A DNA stretch of 49,701 nt from contig NZ_CVTD020000006.1 of assembly GCF_002904165.1 (NCBI RefSeq), forward strand, positions 1-49,701, given 5' to 3'. Both the position numbers and the translations under genes were made by a program. The DNA is from Herbinix hemicellulosilytica. Lineage in GTDB: Bacteria > Bacillota > Clostridia > Lachnospirales > Lachnospiraceae. A model generated the notes under the pieces. It saw nothing but the letters and a program-made list of their open reading frames with translations, was not told the origin of the DNA and made no database searches. Shown here piece by piece: positions 1 through 7,793 of this stretch. Positions within the stretch are counted from its first letter, which is position 1; every line of letters begins with the position of its first letter.

Positions 1-207
1 TATATTACTAAAGGACCGATCAAAGTATATGTCCAGGGGCCTGCCAGTGAAGTCGAATCTATAAACCGGAATAACTTAAAACCCTTTATAAACCTTTTAG
101 GTTATTCCGCAGGTACATATTATCTGGATATTGAAGCTGATATATCAAAAAATATTAAACTTAACGACGAACCGAAAGTGTTACTGAATTTGATACCTGC
201 GACTTAA
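1..207 (+). CDS. C-terminal end of a YbbR-domain (CdaR-like) protein, partial
   Basis: The window opens inside a reading frame that runs without a stop to TAA and encodes 68 residues ending in NLIPAT. The pattern (a beta strand KVYVQGPASEV, then INLLGYSAGTYYLDIEAD, then a final strand KVLLNLIP) is that of a YbbR repeat. YbbR proteins such as CdaR are membrane-anchored extracytoplasmic proteins that control the diadenylate cyclase CdaA, with which they are usually co-transcribed. The upstream part lies outside the window, so the family call rests on one repeat. It is followed by a terminator, so it ends its operon. Confidence 0.6.
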   Translation, partial: YITKGPIKVYVQGPASEVESINRNNLKPFINLLGYSAGTYYLDIEADISKNIKLNDEPKVLLNLIPAT

Positions 208-263
208 TATAAAAATTAACTTATAAAATACAATATTGTTTGTTCGCTTATTAAATCAAATAA

Positions 264-305
264 GCAAATGAAATATTAAGTCTTCATATTGTTTATTTGC
301 TTTTT
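264..305 (+). terminator. Rho-independent terminator after the YbbR-like gene
   Basis: GCAAATGAAATAT pairs with ATATTGTTTATTTGC across a nine-base loop, with one small bulge, and TTTTT follows directly. A second overlapping hairpin (GCTTATT/AATAAGC at 246-265) lies just upstream. The remaining bases to 442 are AT-rich. TATAAT-like boxes occur at 326-331 and 337-342, but neither has a convincing -35 partner. Confidence 0.75.
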
Positions 306-442
306 ATTATACATAAATTTTTTCATATAATGTGGGTATAATTAAATGTAAAATTATAGAAAATAATTATATAAATAAACAACATGAATTAAATAGGGAT
401 ATTTAAAGAATATAAAAAATTAATAATTCAGGCAGAGGCATC

Positions 443-3133
443 ATGGTTTATATGAATGGCGTAAAAGGCACAAAAAGAACAAATTTGACTAAATTTTATA
501 AGAAATGCATTTGTTTAAGATATTCGGTCCTGTTTATTATATTATCGTTTATCACATTCCTGCCCTTTATTATTGAAGGGAAATCATTTGTATGGCAAAT
601 TGACGGTATAAGCCAGCATTATCCTATATTATGTTATTACGGGAAATTGCTTAGAGGTTTAATTTCGGGAAAAGGCTTTCCTATGGTTGATTTTAAACTG
701 GGTCTGGGTTTTGATACAATTATGACCCTGCATTACTATGCGCTTGGAGACCCTGTTTCGCTACTTGCCGTTTTTATGACTCCGCAAAGTTCTGTTTTAA
801 TATACGGATTACTTGTGATATTGCGCTTATATCTTGCCGGATTGGCATTTTTGCTTTATGCAAAATTATGGAGCAAAAATGATTTTGCCATAATATCGGG
901 AGCTTTAATTTATACTTTTTGCGGATACTCTTTGTATGCGGGGGTAAGGCATCCCTTCTTTTTAAATCCTATGATTTATTTGCCGTTACTTTTTATCGGT
1001 ATAGAAAAGCTTTTAACTAAGAAAAAACAGGCAACGTTTATATTGGCTGTATTTTTATCGGCAATAAGTAATTTCTATTTCTTTTACATGCTTTCAATAA
1101 TCGCAATAATATATTTTATAATCAGGTATTTTAATCTCAATAAGAAGTCAAAGCCTAAACTAATAAAAGGCTTTTTAACAACCGGTTTTTATACGGCAGG
1201 TTATTACCTAATCGGACTTGGAATGGCTGCAATTGTATTCTTACCTGTAGTATATGGTTTTTTGCAAAACGGCCGTGCGGAAAGCAGTCCGAAGATGCTG
1301 ATAAGCATTTTTCATTACACTAAGGGCTATTATATTCGTTTATTGCAGGGGCTGTTTGCGACAGGAGTATCACCCGGTTATTGGGTAAACCTTACGTATT
1401 CTACGGTATTGGCAGCAAGCCTGGCAGTGGTGATGGCTTATAAAAAGTACCGTAAAATAAGAACTTTGCTAATTTTCGTATTTTTGGCCCTGTCAATACC
1501 TGCCTTTGGATTTATGATGAACGGTTTTGCATATATCACAAACAGGTGGGTTTTTGCCGTCAGTTTAGTAGCAGCTCTTGTTTTTGTGCTAACTTTTGAA
1601 GAATTGCTAATCAGAAATAAAAGAGTTACATTCTTTCTGATCATAGGAACAGCCGGCTATGGCCTGCTGGCGTTTGCATTTAGTTCCGGAAGTACGGTAA
1701 AATACGAATTTTTTATCTTACTTTTTGTATCGGCTGTGATTCTGCTGCTGCAATCAAATCGGTTGAACATAAGAAATGCAACTCGTGAACTTATACTTGC
1801 CTCTTTGGTTGTTTTTACTTTGGCTTTTCACGGACATGCCTATTATTCGCCGAAGTTTCACGGTTACGTAAACGAGTTTTTGACTAAGGATGAGGTATTA
1901 ATAAATACAACAGAAGGCATGACCAAGTTGATTAATAATATTGAGGACGAGAACTTTTATCGTGTTGAAACTTACGGAGATAAAGTAAGAAACGAGGCCC
2001 TATGTGCAAACTTTAATGATGTATCGGCATATTTCAGCATCATGGACAAGAATGTTACAAACTATTATAAACAACTGGAATTATTGGATCAGCGCAATAC
2101 TTACAGATTTGACAATCATGATAACCGCACCGTACTAAATGCCTTGTCCAATGTCAAATATTTTATTACAAACCAAAAATCAGCAGCTCCTTATGCTTAT
2201 AAATTAATTACCGAAGAAGAGGGAGAGGACAAGTATTATCTTTTTGAAAATTTATTCTGGATACCCTTCGGATATACTTATGACTATTATATAACCGAAG
2301 AAGAGTATGCAGATCTTAATACCCTGGAAAAGCAAAATATAATGTTAAGTGCGGTAGTTCTTGAAAACCCACCGGAAGGGTTTCAGAAAATTGTGCCGGA
2401 TTCCGGAATGGGGATAAAAAAGTTAAAAACAGAGATTACTTTTGATGAAAATATAGAAACAGATAATAACAAAATTAAAGTAAAAGAACCAGGTGCCGCC
2501 ATAATTATAGATTTTGAATCAGAACCTAAATCAGAGGTTTACTTAAGGTTAAAAGATTTTAATATTAGCAGGCGGGCTGCAACGATGACAAACTTAAAAG
2601 TAAAAGCTGACGGTGATGCAGCAAAGATTGTAAATGTAAGAAGCCCCTATCATAATACTTATTTCAGGGACGATTACCTGATTAACACAGGTTACAGTAA
2701 ACAAAGCAAAAGCCGAATTACAATCACCTTTTTGCAAAAAGGCACTTTCAGCTTTAACGGCATAGATATATATAATGTGGACATGAATTACTATAAGGAA
2801 CGGATTAAGGAGTTGGGTAAAGTTACATTAAGCAACATGAAAATGGGAAATAACATTATTGAGGGAAATGTAAATTTAGACAGAGAAAAAATTATGGTTT
2901 TCAGCATTCCATACAGCAGAGGCTGGAGAGCATATGTTAACGGTAAAAGGGCTGATATCCTTCGGGCCAATACGATGCACATGGCTCTTATATTGGGTGA
3001 AGGGGAAAATCATATTTCTTTAAAATACAGAACACCGTTTTTATTGGAAGGAGCTATAATATCGTTTGCATCAACAGTTATATTTGCTTTCATTTTATTT
3101 GTTAACAGAAGAAGAGTAAAATTGCCGGCGTAA
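443..3133 (+). CDS. yfhO: YfhO-family multi-pass membrane glycosyltransferase
   Basis: The 896-residue protein has a first membrane segment at about residues 27-45 and about a dozen hydrophobic helices up to about residue 460. A long hydrophilic, presumably extracellular, part follows, and a last helix near the C-terminus is closed by NRRRVK. This is the layout of YfhO proteins (GT-C-like fold). In Bacillus subtilis, YfhO moves a sugar from a polyprenyl-phosphate carrier onto lipoteichoic acid. The next gene, 24 bp downstream, is a CsbB-like carrier-loading enzyme, the known partner, so the pair probably decorates a surface polymer. The ATG at 443 is preceded by CAGAGG; an ATG at 452 is an alternative start. 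The sugar and acceptor cannot be read from sequence. Confidence 0.8.
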   Translation: MVYMNGVKGTKRTNLTKFYKKCICLRYSVLFIILSFITFLPFIIEGKSFVWQIDGISQHYPILCYYGKLLRGLISGKGFPMVDFKLGLGFDTIMTLHYYALGDPVSLLAVFMTPQSSVLIYGLLVILRLYLAGLAFLLYAKLWSKNDFAIISGALIYTFCGYSLYAGVRHPFFLNPMIYLPLLFIGIEKLLTKKKQATFILAVFLSAISNFYFFYMLSIIAIIYFIIRYFNLNKKSKPKLIKGFLTTGFYTAGYYLIGLGMAAIVFLPVVYGFLQNGRAESSPKMLISIFHYTKGYYIRLLQGLFATGVSPGYWVNLTYSTVLAASLAVVMAYKKYRKIRTLLIFVFLALSIPAFGFMMNGFAYITNRWVFAVSLVAALVFVLTFEELLIRNKRVTFFLIIGTAGYGLLAFAFSSGSTVKYEFFILLFVSAVILLLQSNRLNIRNATRELILASLVVFTLAFHGHAYYSPKFHGYVNEFLTKDEVLINTTEGMTKLINNIEDENFYRVETYGDKVRNEALCANFNDVSAYFSIMDKNVTNYYKQLELLDQRNTYRFDNHDNRTVLNALSNVKYFITNQKSAAPYAYKLITEEEGEDKYYLFENLFWIPFGYTYDYYITEEEYADLNTLEKQNIMLSAVVLENPPEGFQKIVPDSGMGIKKLKTEITFDENIETDNNKIKVKEPGAAIIIDFESEPKSEVYLRLKDFNISRRAATMTNLKVKADGDAAKIVNVRSPYHNTYFRDDYLINTGYSKQSKSRITITFLQKGTFSFNGIDIYNVDMNYYKERIKELGKVTLSNMKMGNNIIEGNVNLDREKIMVFSIPYSRGWRAYVNGKRADILRANTMHMALILGEGENHISLKYRTPFLLEGAIISFASTVIFAFILFVNRRRVKLPA

Positions 3134-3156
3134 AAACGGCAAAAGGAGGATTTTAA

Positions 3157-4083
3157 ATGGAGGTATTGTCTGTCGTAGTACCATGTTTTAATGAAGAAGA
3201 AGTTTTGCCTCTTTTTTATGATGAAATAGCAAAAGTGGCCGGAACATTAAATCAGTTACAGTTCGAATTTTTATTTGTCAATGACGGTTCTTCTGACGGC
3301 ACTTTAGAAGTGATAAAAAAGTTCCGTAAAAAAGACGAAAGAGTTCACTATGTATCATTTTCAAGAAATTTTGGAAAAGAGGCAGCCATATATGCCGGCC
3401 TTAAGAAAGCTTCGGGAGATTATGTAGTTATTATGGATGCAGACCTCCAGGATCCGCCTTCTTTGATAGCTGAAATGTATAAAGCAGTAAAATATGAAGG
3501 ATTTGATTGTGTGGCAACCAAACGCAGTACTAGAGAAGGAGAGCCCCCGGTCCGGTCCTTTTTTGCCAGATGCTTTTACCGCCTATTTAATAAAATATCA
3601 AAAATAGAAATAATGGACGGGGCAAGAGATTACAGATTCATGACACGGCAGGTTGTTGATGCCATTTTATCAATGACCGAATATAACCGCTTTTCCAAGG
3701 GAATATTCAGTTGGGTGGGTTTTAAGACAAAATGGCTTGAATATAGTAATATCCAGAGGGCGGCTGGAAAGACCAAATGGTCTTTTTGGAAGTTATTCTT
3801 ATATTCTATAGAAGGTATTACTGCTTTCTCCACGGTCCCTTTGGCATTTGCGTCTGTTTTCGGGATTATATTTTGCTTTCTGGCATTTTTGATGATTATA
3901 GTTATAATAATCAAGACAGTAATCTGGGGGGATCCGACTTCCGGATGGCCGTCATTGGTTTGCATTATCTGTATGCTTAGCGGAGTTCAGATGCTGTGCA
4001 TTGGTATACTGGGACAGTATCTGGCAAAGACGTATCTGGAATCAAAAAACAGGCCTGTGTATATTATAAAAGAAGAAGAATAA
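3157..4083 (+). CDS. csbB: Polyprenyl-phosphate glycosyltransferase, GT2 (CsbB/GtrB/DPM1-like)
   Basis: The 308-residue protein has an N-terminal GT2 domain with VVPCFNEEEVL at the start, a metal-binding MDADLQDPP near residue 92 and the family signature SRNFGKEAAIYAG. Two membrane helices follow at about residues 228-255 and 265-290. This architecture loads a sugar from a nucleotide donor onto undecaprenyl phosphate at the inner face of the membrane. It sits directly after yfhO with an AAAGGAGG ribosome binding site, so the two are probably co-translated. Family and membrane layout are clear; the sugar (GlcNAc in the Bacillus CsbB case) is inference. Confidence 0.85.
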   Translation: MEVLSVVVPCFNEEEVLPLFYDEIAKVAGTLNQLQFEFLFVNDGSSDGTLEVIKKFRKKDERVHYVSFSRNFGKEAAIYAGLKKASGDYVVIMDADLQDPPSLIAEMYKAVKYEGFDCVATKRSTREGEPPVRSFFARCFYRLFNKISKIEIMDGARDYRFMTRQVVDAILSMTEYNRFSKGIFSWVGFKTKWLEYSNIQRAAGKTKWSFWKLFLYSIEGITAFSTVPLAFASVFGIIFCFLAFLMIIVIIIKTVIWGDPTSGWPSLVCIICMLSGVQMLCIGILGQYLAKTYLESKNRPVYIIKEEE

Positions 4084-4180
4084 ATGAATGATTACGCCGA
4101 TATTTTCTGTCAAAATGTTTTATCAATTATTATTTATACAAAAAATTGTTGCCAAGTAAATTATTAGGTGATATAATTTA

Positions 4181-4205
4181 GGTCACTATATACAGTGGCC
4201 TTTTA
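4181..4205 (+). terminator. Terminator of the yfhO-csbB operon
   Basis: GGTCACT pairs with AGTGGCC (one G-U) across the loop ATATAC, and TTTTATATTT follows. It lies about 100 bp after csbB and just before the leuA promoter. Confidence 0.8.
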
Positions 4206-4225
4206 TATTTATACATAGCATACTT

Positions 4226-4254
4226 TTGGCCGGAATAACATAAGATAACATAAT
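4226..4254 (+). promoter_or_regulatory. Candidate leuA promoter
   Basis: TTGGCC (4226-4231) and CATAAT (4249-4254) are 17 bp apart. Transcription would start near 4261, giving a leader of about 220 nt before leuA. The -35 is only moderately good. Confidence 0.5.
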
Positions 4255-4290
4255 TAAAGAATAAAAAAGCAACAGAAAGGATTTGGTCAT

Positions 4291-4439
4291 ATGGGACTCG
4301 AGTAGATAGCAGCACATTGTTTATTGTTAAAATATACAGTGTGGTTTATCGACTCCGTAATTAATATAATTTTTTAATGCATTTTTATGTGACAGGATTG
4401 ATTATATTATTTTAAACAAAACCCTGTCATAAAAATTGA
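4291..4439 (+). promoter_or_regulatory. leuA leader: four-codon ORF plus two hairpins
   Basis: A mini-ORF, ATG GGA CTC GAG TAG (M-G-L-E, 4291-4305), follows AAAGGA at normal spacing. Its end overlaps the 5' arm of an interrupted stem: GAGT (4300-4303) with ACTC (4352-4355), GATA (4305-4308) with TATC (4347-4350), and CACATTG (4313-4319) with CAGTGTG (4337-4343). A second hairpin, TGACAGG/CCTGTCA (4390-4439), lies about 40 bp before leuA. No T-box sequence (AGGGTGG with ACCGCG) is present. The single CTC leucine codon suggests leucine-sensitive translation control, but this is inference. The rest of 4084-4479 holds only the terminator and promoter listed separately. Confidence 0.45.
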
Positions 4440-4479
4440 TTTTGCATAGGAAAAATTATATTAATTAGGGGGAATTGCT

Positions 4480-6153
4480 ATGATGAATTATAAAAGATAT
4501 AAAAAGAATCCGGTTGTTTACTATCCAGAAAGACAATGGCCAAATAATGAAATTAACAAGGCGCCTATATGGTGCAGCGTAGATTTAAGAGACGGAAATC
4601 AGGCTTTAATTGAACCGATGGTAGTGGAGGAAAAGATTGAATTTTTTAAATTGCTTGTTAAGCTTGGATTCAAAGAAATAGAAGTCGGTTTTCCGTCAGC
4701 ATCCCAGATCGAATTTGATTTCTTAAGGCATTTGGTTGAGCGTAGGCTTATACCCGATGACGTAACAGTTCAGGTACTTGTCCAATGCAGAGAGCATTTA
4801 ATTAAAAGAACTTTTGAAGCTTTGGAAGGTGTCCCAAAGGCTATAGTTCATATATATAATTCCACCTCTGTATTGCAGAGGGACGTTGTATTTAAAATGT
4901 CAAAAGAAGAGATAAAGCAGATAGCTATTAACGGTACAAAGCTTGTTAAAGAATATGCCAAGGATTTTGACGGAGAAATAATACTGGAATATTCCCCGGA
5001 AAGTTTTACCGGAACGGAGCTTGATTATGCACTGGAAGTGTGCAATGCGGTAATCGATACCTGGGGACCGACTCCGGAAAAGAAAATGATTATAAATCTT
5101 CCTGCTACTGTTGAAATGAATACGCCCAACGTTTATGCGGATCAGATTGAATGGATGAACAAGAATCTTAAAAACAGAGAAAGCGTAATACTTAGCATAC
5201 ATCCTCATAATGACCGGGGTACAGGCATTGCGGCTGCCGAACTTGCCCTTCTTGCGGGAGCCGAAAGGGTAGAAGGTACCTTGTTTGGCAACGGAGAAAG
5301 AACAGGCAATGTCGACATACTTACCATCGCATATAATATGTTCTCCCAAGGGATTGATCCCGAGTTGGAGTTATCCGATATAAATGAGATAATAGAAGTT
5401 TATGAAAGAGTAACTAAGATGAAAGTCCATGAAAGGCATCCTTACGCCGGTAAGCTGGTATTTACGGCATTTTCAGGTTCTCATCAGGATGCTATTAATA
5501 AAGGCATGCATGCTTTGATAGAAAGAAACAACCCGCATTGGGAAGTTCCTTATCTTCCTATAGATCCTTCCGATATCGGACGCAAATACGAGCCGATTGT
5601 CCGTATCAACAGCCAGTCCGGCAAGGGCGGCGTAGCATTTATTATGGAAACCTATTTCGGATTTAAACTTCCTAAAGGCATGCATAAAGAGTTTGCGGAT
5701 ATAATCCAGGCAATATCCGAAAAACAGGGCGAAGTTGCACCGGAGCAGATTATGGAAGAGTTTAAGAAGAATTATATTGAAAAGAAAGAACCGTTGCACT
5801 TTAGGAAATGTAAATTTGACGATCATACTGAAGAAGGATGCACACATGCAGTGGTTCATTACACCGATAATGGTATAGAAAAGTCCTTTGAAGCTACCGG
5901 TAACGGTCCGATTGATGCGGTTCAAAACGGTCTGCAGAAAGAACTTAACATCAACGTTAAGATATTGGATTACAGCGAGCATGCTTTAAGCGGTGGATCC
6001 GGAGCCCATGCGGCGGCTTATATACATATGCTGGATTTGAATACAGGCAAGGCAACTTATGGTGTCGGTGTAAGCTCCAATATTACCAGGGCTTCAATAC
6101 GGGCAATATTTAGTGCGTTAAACCGTTTGGGAGTAAGAGACGATAATAAGTAG
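4480..6153 (+). CDS. leuA: 2-isopropylmalate synthase, long (type 2) form
   Basis: This cytoplasmic enzyme condenses acetyl-CoA with 2-oxoisovalerate, the committed step of leucine synthesis. The 557-residue protein begins with the substrate-entry region KNPVVYYPERQWP typical of the long form. It carries the catalytic signature DLRDGNQ (residues 35-41) and the metal-binding HPHNDRGTG, and ends in a regulatory LeuA-dimer domain (GIEKSFEATGNGPIDA and SGGSGAHAAAYI), the site of leucine feedback in this family. The start is ATG ATG after AGGGGG. No other leu genes adjoin it; it appears monocistronic and is closed by the palindrome downstream. Confidence 0.95.
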   Translation: MMNYKRYKKNPVVYYPERQWPNNEINKAPIWCSVDLRDGNQALIEPMVVEEKIEFFKLLVKLGFKEIEVGFPSASQIEFDFLRHLVERRLIPDDVTVQVLVQCREHLIKRTFEALEGVPKAIVHIYNSTSVLQRDVVFKMSKEEIKQIAINGTKLVKEYAKDFDGEIILEYSPESFTGTELDYALEVCNAVIDTWGPTPEKKMIINLPATVEMNTPNVYADQIEWMNKNLKNRESVILSIHPHNDRGTGIAAAELALLAGAERVEGTLFGNGERTGNVDILTIAYNMFSQGIDPELELSDINEIIEVYERVTKMKVHERHPYAGKLVFTAFSGSHQDAINKGMHALIERNNPHWEVPYLPIDPSDIGRKYEPIVRINSQSGKGGVAFIMETYFGFKLPKGMHKEFADIIQAISEKQGEVAPEQIMEEFKKNYIEKKEPLHFRKCKFDDHTEEGCTHAVVHYTDNGIEKSFEATGNGPIDAVQNGLQKELNINVKILDYSEHALSGGSGAHAAAYIHMLDLNTGKATYGVGVSSNITRASIRAIFSALNRLGVRDDNK

Positions 6154-6192
6154 TACGACGAGGCTAATTTATATAAATACGGAGTACAGAAA

Positions 6193-6400
6193 TAAATAAA
6201 GAGAGGTTGTCGCATAATTCTATTAAGGATATAGATATAACTTCACATACCGTTAAAAGAACATCGAACTAATTTTGTAGGCATAATCGGACACGAAAAT
6301 TTGCCTGAACGCACAAAACGCGCAAATGTTCTTTTAACGGTGTATTACTGTTATATCTATATCCTATTAATTAATTTTTGCGTCAACCTCTTTTTATTTA
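6193..6400. repeat. 208-bp imperfect palindrome (MITE-like)
   Basis: The left arm (6193-6263) and right arm (6326-6400) are inverted copies with few mismatches and small gaps. Shared blocks read AGAGGTTG, AGGATATAGATATAAC and CCGTTAAAAGAACAT, each matched on the opposite strand. The interior continues the pattern with TTTTGT/ACAAAA and AGGCA/TGCCT, so the whole element can fold into one long hairpin. There is no coding capacity. It starts 40 bp after leuA and could also terminate transcription from both sides. A non-autonomous mobile element is the likeliest origin; no transposase or clear target duplication was seen. Confidence 0.75.
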
Positions 6401-6663
6401 GGTACTTTTAGCTATTACAGCATGTGATTTTTATGAGCCTGGCATTGGTGAAATCTATCGGATGAAAATCCCGCAGATACTAGGTAGCGGGAAGTTAATG
6501 CTGAATAACAATGGTGTCGCTGACAACCGAAAATCTGACAAGAGGTGTAAGATAATTACAAGTTTGTCCGTATTATATATAGGTATGATTTATACAAATA
6601 TTATTGAAAAATCCACAACAGATGAACATTACAACATAATATGCTTTATATAATTATTAAACT
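6401..6663. other. Unassigned segment between palindrome and cassette remnant
   Basis: No convincing gene was found. A 63-codon frame (6462-6653) has no ribosome binding site and low-complexity codon use. A compact hairpin, CCCGC/GCGGG, lies around 6468-6490. The block is less AT-rich than its surroundings, which hints at a degraded mobile element or structured RNA, but I could not match it to a family. Confidence 0.35.
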
Positions 6664-6815
6664 AATCAAGGTGAATAGCGCCTTGGTTAAGCTATACAAC
6701 CCCATAAATAAATATGGAGTAAGTAAATCTTAAAATGCTTGTTAAAATGATTACTAAAAAATAGAATAATGGGGAACAAATCTCCATATGAAGTTAGGAG
6801 GCGTACCGTTCATTG
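6664..6815 (+). pseudogene. Decayed copy of the secreted-protein gene end and intergenic region
   Basis: This stretch aligns with 7636-7796 of the intact cassette. CAAGGTGAAT (6667-6676) matches the same ten bases near the end of the 140-residue gene, and TATACAACCCCATAAATAAA matches TATACAACTCCATAAATAAA over its last codons and stop. The following spacer matches with gaps, including a hairpin (TGGGGA/TCTCCA, 6770-6786) at the place of GGGGGA/TCCCCC in the intact copy, then TTAGGAGGCG and TTCATTG. Only the last few codons of the gene survive, with changes. It is read as the remnant of a tandem duplication of the cassette. Confidence 0.75.
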
Positions 6816-6923
6816 AAGAAAATCTTAAAAGTAATTATTTTATCAACCATATTACCGCTAATAATAATATTGGTTTTATGGTATATGGCAGCCCTGAAAG
6901 GGTTAAAACGTAAATTTGAATAA
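6813..6923 (+). CDS. 36-residue membrane micro-ORF, in-frame fusion relic
   Basis: TTG start, AGGAGG ribosome binding site ten bases upstream, 36 codons and TAA. The first part mimics the signal region of the lipoprotein gene (start at 7794). The end, WYMAALKGLKRK, matches WYMAAMKGLKRK of the ABC ATPase at 9025, and at DNA level about 38 bases match 9305-9342 with two changes. A deletion has joined the lipoprotein start to the middle of the ATPase and kept a frame. The product would be one hydrophobic helix with a basic tail. It may be expressed or may be pure debris. Confidence 0.45.
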   Translation: MKKILKVIILSTILPLIIILVLWYMAALKGLKRKFE

Positions 6924-6946
6924 CTACAGGAAATATTTTATTTAAA

Positions 6947-7048
6947 ATGGTAGATGTCAAAGATAAAATTAAAGACTGGATTAGTGAATCGGAAAGAAAG
7001 ATAAAAGAAGTAGATAAATTGATTAAAGGTCGAATCTTACCAATTTAA
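6947..7048 (+). CDS. Doubtful 33-residue charged ORF
   Basis: ATG to TAA, encoding a lysine- and glutamate-rich, probably helical peptide starting MVDVKDKIKDW. No good ribosome binding site is seen (an AGGA lies about 16 bases upstream) and nothing similar occurs in the intact cassette. It is listed only because it is an open frame inside the decayed region. Confidence 0.2.
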   Translation: MVDVKDKIKDWISESERKIKEVDKLIKGRILPI

Positions 7049-7150
7049 CATTCTCAATGTAAAAAGAATAAAGCAAAATTTTGAATGCTTCTAGCATTGA
7101 TTCCTTAATGGGAGGTTAGCAAACCAGAAAAAGTAAGATATAAGACCTGT

Positions 7151-7180
7151 TTGACGAAAATATGTCAAATATAGTATAAT
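7151..7180 (+). promoter_or_regulatory. Promoter of the secreted-protein/ABC cassette
   Basis: TTGACG (7151-7156) and TATAAT (7175-7180) are 18 bp apart. This is the best promoter in the region and lies 65 bp before the first gene of the cassette. Confidence 0.75.
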
Positions 7181-7244
7181 ATATACATAAAAATACAACT
7201 AGTGTAGAAAAATATCATATTTAGGAAGTAAAGGAGGAAACCAA

Positions 7245-7667
7245 ATGAAAAAAATTGCTGCTATTATATTAACTTTAAGCATGTTATGCTCTATTACCGG
7301 CTCTGCGAATGCAGGGACAAATACTACATATTCCAGTACAGCAAATGCAGCTGGGAAAGGAACTGTAACTCTTCCATCAGCCACATCCAGAACGGCATCT
7401 GCAACAACTTTTGCTTATCCAACAAATTCATATGGTGTAATTAATGGAGTGTTTGTGGAAGTAACCTTAAATTATGCATATGGTAATACATTAGAATCCA
7501 TATCTGAATATGCAGGCAATGATAGTAATGAAACATCAGCAACAGTAACTGCACCTTATATGTACATTGTTGCTAAATCTGCATCCGGTTACCATGTTTA
7601 TGGTGCATATAATTTACTAACATATCAAGGTGAATCTGCACAATGGACAAGTTATACAACTCCATAA
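7245..7667 (+). CDS. Small secreted protein of unknown function
   Basis: The 140-residue protein has a classic signal peptide (MKKIAAIILTLSMLCSIT, then GSANA as a probable cleavage site near residue 23). The mature part is rich in Thr, Ser, Ala, Tyr and Asn, contains no cysteine, and has alternating hydrophobic and polar stretches that suggest beta structure. AAAGGAGG precedes the ATG. It opens a cassette with a lipoprotein and an ABC transporter. Small secreted proteins beside ABC-2 exporters are sometimes bacteriocins or their immunity partners, but I see no GG leader, lantibiotic or lactococcin-972 motif and do not recognise the family. Confidence 0.75.
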   Translation: MKKIAAIILTLSMLCSITGSANAGTNTTYSSTANAAGKGTVTLPSATSRTASATTFAYPTNSYGVINGVFVEVTLNYAYGNTLESISEYAGNDSNETSATVTAPYMYIVAKSASGYHVYGAYNLLTYQGESAQWTSYTTP

Positions 7668-7746
7668 ATAAAGAAATTAATGTGGAGTTCGTAAATCCAT
7701 ATAGGATAAACATTAAAATAATTACATAATAATAAGTTAATATAGC

Positions 7747-7763
7747 GGGGGAGAAAATCCCCC
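7747..7763 (+). promoter_or_regulatory. Intergenic hairpin between secreted protein and lipoprotein genes
   Basis: GGGGGA pairs with TCCCCC around the loop GAAAA, 30 bp before the lipoprotein start. Only weak T-richness follows, so it may act as a partial terminator or an RNA processing/stability element that lets the first gene be expressed more strongly. The decayed copy has a hairpin at the same place with different bases. Confidence 0.6.
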
Positions 7764-7793
7764 ATTCTTAAAAAGTTAGGGGCGTGTTTTTCA

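Noticed and set aside
4206-4479. T-box riboswitch before leuA
   Set aside because: No AGGGTGG with ACCGCG block or specifier-stem layout is present; only the mini-ORF and hairpins are seen.
5473-5982. 169-codon ORF on the minus strand within leuA
   Set aside because: It is antisense to a clearly conserved enzyme and has no supporting signals; it is a by-product of codon bias. The same holds for minus-strand frames at 4900-5349, 15964-16452 and 37569-38030.
6462-6653. 63-codon ORF
   Set aside because: No ribosome binding site, no recognisable protein features, and it lies in a decayed region.
7245-7667. Lactococcin-972-type or double-glycine-leader bacteriocin
   Set aside because: The protein has a normal Sec signal and no GG leader, cysteine pattern or lactococcin-972 motif; a bacteriocin role stays possible but unsupported.
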